NCBI GenBank assembly: GCA_913063265.1
Contig: CAJXZG010000006.1
Location: 39,315-103,314 of the forward strand
Direction: 5' to 3'
Origin: an uncultured Prolixibacteraceae bacterium
GTDB taxonomy: Bacteria; Bacteroidota; Bacteroidia; Bacteroidales; Prolixibacteraceae
Length of the DNA stretch: 64,000 nt
Shown: positions 62,970 to 64,000 of the stretch, piece by piece
Position numbering within the stretch: the first letter of the stretch is position 1
Layout of the letters: the number at the start of each line of letters is the position of its first letter
Position numbers and translations under genes: made by a program
Notes under the pieces: generated by a model
Seen by the model: only the letters and a program-made list of their open reading frames with translations
The model's database searches: none
What the model was told of the DNA's origin: nothing

Positions 62970-64000
62970 TTATTTCTGTAACATCAGGAATTTTTCATAT
63001 GCGGCATCCCAATCCAGTTTTGGTGAAGGCATGTAAGTTTTTACCTCAAAAGAATTTCCAACAATCTCCCGGATTTCATTTAAAGAAATCACTTTTCCCA
63101 GGGCTTTGGCCTGCAGCATAATATTTCCTATCGCGGTAGCTTCGGTTGGTCCTGCATAAACGGGAATTCCCGAGGCATCGGCTGTTAGCTGATTCATATT
63201 TAAATTATTGGCACCTCCACCAATAATATGAAGTTTTTCGATTTGTTTTCCTGTAACAAATTCGATTTGTTTAATGGTGAATTTGTATTTCAATACAAGG
63301 CTGTCATAAATACATCTTGCAATTTCTCCTTTTGTCTCAGGCACTTTTTGATCGGTTTCGGAACAAAACTCTTTAATGGCTTTTGGCATATCTCCCGGAT
63401 TAAGAAAAACAGGATTATCAGGATTTATTAAACTTTCGAATGGTTTAACAGCTTTACTCAAATCCACAATTTCCTGCCAGCCTAATTCTTCTTCTTCATC
63501 CCAGATTCGTTTGCACTCCTGAATTAGCCACATCCCCATAATATTTTTAAGAAAACGTGTAGTTCCCTCTACACCACCCTCATTGGTAAAATTCATTTCC
63601 AAAGATTTATCAGAAACCACGGGCTTCTGACTTTCAATCCCCAAAAGCGACCATGTACCCGAACTTAAATACGCCCAGTTTTCTCCTTTGGCAGGAACAG
63701 ATACAATTGCAGAACCGGTGTCATGTCCTGCAACCGCAATGCAAGGGATACTTTTACTGCCTGTTTCTTCCAATACTTCAGGCAACAAATTTCCCAGAAC
63801 GGTCCCCGGTTGAACAATCTCTTCTGTTAAATGGGTTGGTATTCCGGCTGCTTCAAAAAGCTTCATTTCCCATTCCGCTTTTCCCGGCTTTAACAATTGC
63901 GACGTACTTGCGATGGTATATTCATTTTTCTTTATACCGGTAAAAAGATAATTCAATGTGTCGGGCGCAAATAACAAACTATCTGCAATTTTTAATCCCT
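62970..64000 (-). CDS. rhaB: Rhamnulokinase (5' end outside window)
   Basis: The minus frame is open from 64000 to a stop at 62970, and the upstream bases past 63977 stay in frame (GLKIADSLLFAPDTLN), so the coding region begins beyond the window. The visible 340-odd residues have LFTGIKKNEYTIASTSQLL, GHDTGSAIVSVPA, YLSSGTWSLLGIE and HIIGGGANNLNMNQLTADA, the FGGY-kinase motifs of RhaB. It phosphorylates rhamnulose to rhamnulose-1-phosphate. It is followed in the same operon by the rhamnosidase. Confidence 0.93.
   Translation of the reverse strand, partial: GLKIADSLLFAPDTLNYLFTGIKKNEYTIASTSQLLKPGKAEWEMKLFEAAGIPTHLTEEIVQPGTVLGNLLPEVLEETGSKSIPCIAVAGHDTGSAIVSVPAKGENWAYLSSGTWSLLGIESQKPVVSDKSLEMNFTNEGGVEGTTRFLKNIMGMWLIQECKRIWDEEEELGWQEIVDLSKAVKPFESLINPDNPVFLNPGDMPKAIKEFCSETDQKVPETKGEIARCIYDSLVLKYKFTIKQIEFVTGKQIEKLHIIGGGANNLNMNQLTADASGIPVYAGPTEATAIGNIMLQAKALGKVISLNEIREIVGNSFEVKTYMPSPKLDWDAAYEKFLMLQK

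Overview
The window is an AT-rich stretch of a chromosome from the phylum Bacteroidota. It most resembles a free-living polysaccharide degrader of the Marinilabiliales/Prolixibacteraceae type, but that placement is inferred from gene content and no marker gene was compared. Signs of the phylum include promoters of the form TTTG-N19-TAnnTTTG, near absence of Shine-Dalgarno sequences, type IX secretion C-terminal sorting domains on two proteins, many short-lipobox lipoproteins, DUF6340 and DUF6132 proteins, a LytS/LytTR pair, and a ~290-residue sigma factor of the Bacteroidetes RpoD type. I see no rRNA, tRNA, CRISPR array, insertion sequence or phage gene.

Layout. 1-13.5 kb holds housekeeping and envelope genes: a cut-off TauE/SafE exporter, glyA, a lipoprotein with a cytochrome c domain, a secreted S9 peptidase, a LytS/LytTR two-component pair, an orphan ExbB-like membrane protein, a class 1 isoprenoid synthase-fold enzyme, YebC, a kinase-RapZ fusion with a 42-residue four-Cys protein next to it, YdcF and DUF302. 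13.7-20 kb holds a Vat-like acetyltransferase, an MBL-fold protein, a secreted beta-helix protein, an esterase and an M28 peptidase. 20.1-25.6 kb is a probable operon of a VWA-like membrane protein and three related DUF6340 lipoproteins with C-terminal TPR-like helices. 25.6-36 kb is mixed: HAD phosphatase, CvfB-like and SUI1-like RNA/translation proteins, a GH43-like and a GH5-like secreted glycosidase, a TIM-barrel isomerase, thioredoxin, a macro-domain protein, a divergent RpoD paralogue, and a two-gene YeeE/YedE transporter with DUF1456.

36-44.3 kb contains a racemase, a secreted DUF1080 protein with a laminin-G/ConA-like partner, a TonB-dependent receptor without a SusD partner followed by a TPR protein, and a three-domain fasciclin protein with a type IX tail. 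44.6-49.6 kb looks like a stress regulon: a TetR regulator with a strong promoter and a palindrome at its start point, then an aldehyde/ketone-reductase-like SDR, a metallophosphoesterase, a glutathione peroxidase, a Rossmann protein and another SDR, all on one strand with small gaps. 49.7-56.7 kb returns to secreted enzymes: esterase, a 978-residue GH5-like/CBM protein, beta-helix protein, DUF1460 amidase. 56.8-64 kb has an MBL hydrolase, a methyltransferase, an exported glyoxalase-fold protein and hemolysin III. It ends in a rhamnose pair, an alpha-L-rhamnosidase after a rhamnulokinase whose 5' end lies outside the window.

The secreted glycosidases, beta-helix proteins, esterases and DUF1080 proteins suggest breakdown of acylated, rhamnose-containing plant or algal polysaccharide, but they are scattered and there is no canonical SusCD locus here. 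The least ordinary parts are the TetR operator pair, the DUF6340 triplet, the orphan isoprenoid-fold enzyme, the kinase-RapZ/mini-protein pair and the second RpoD-like sigma factor.
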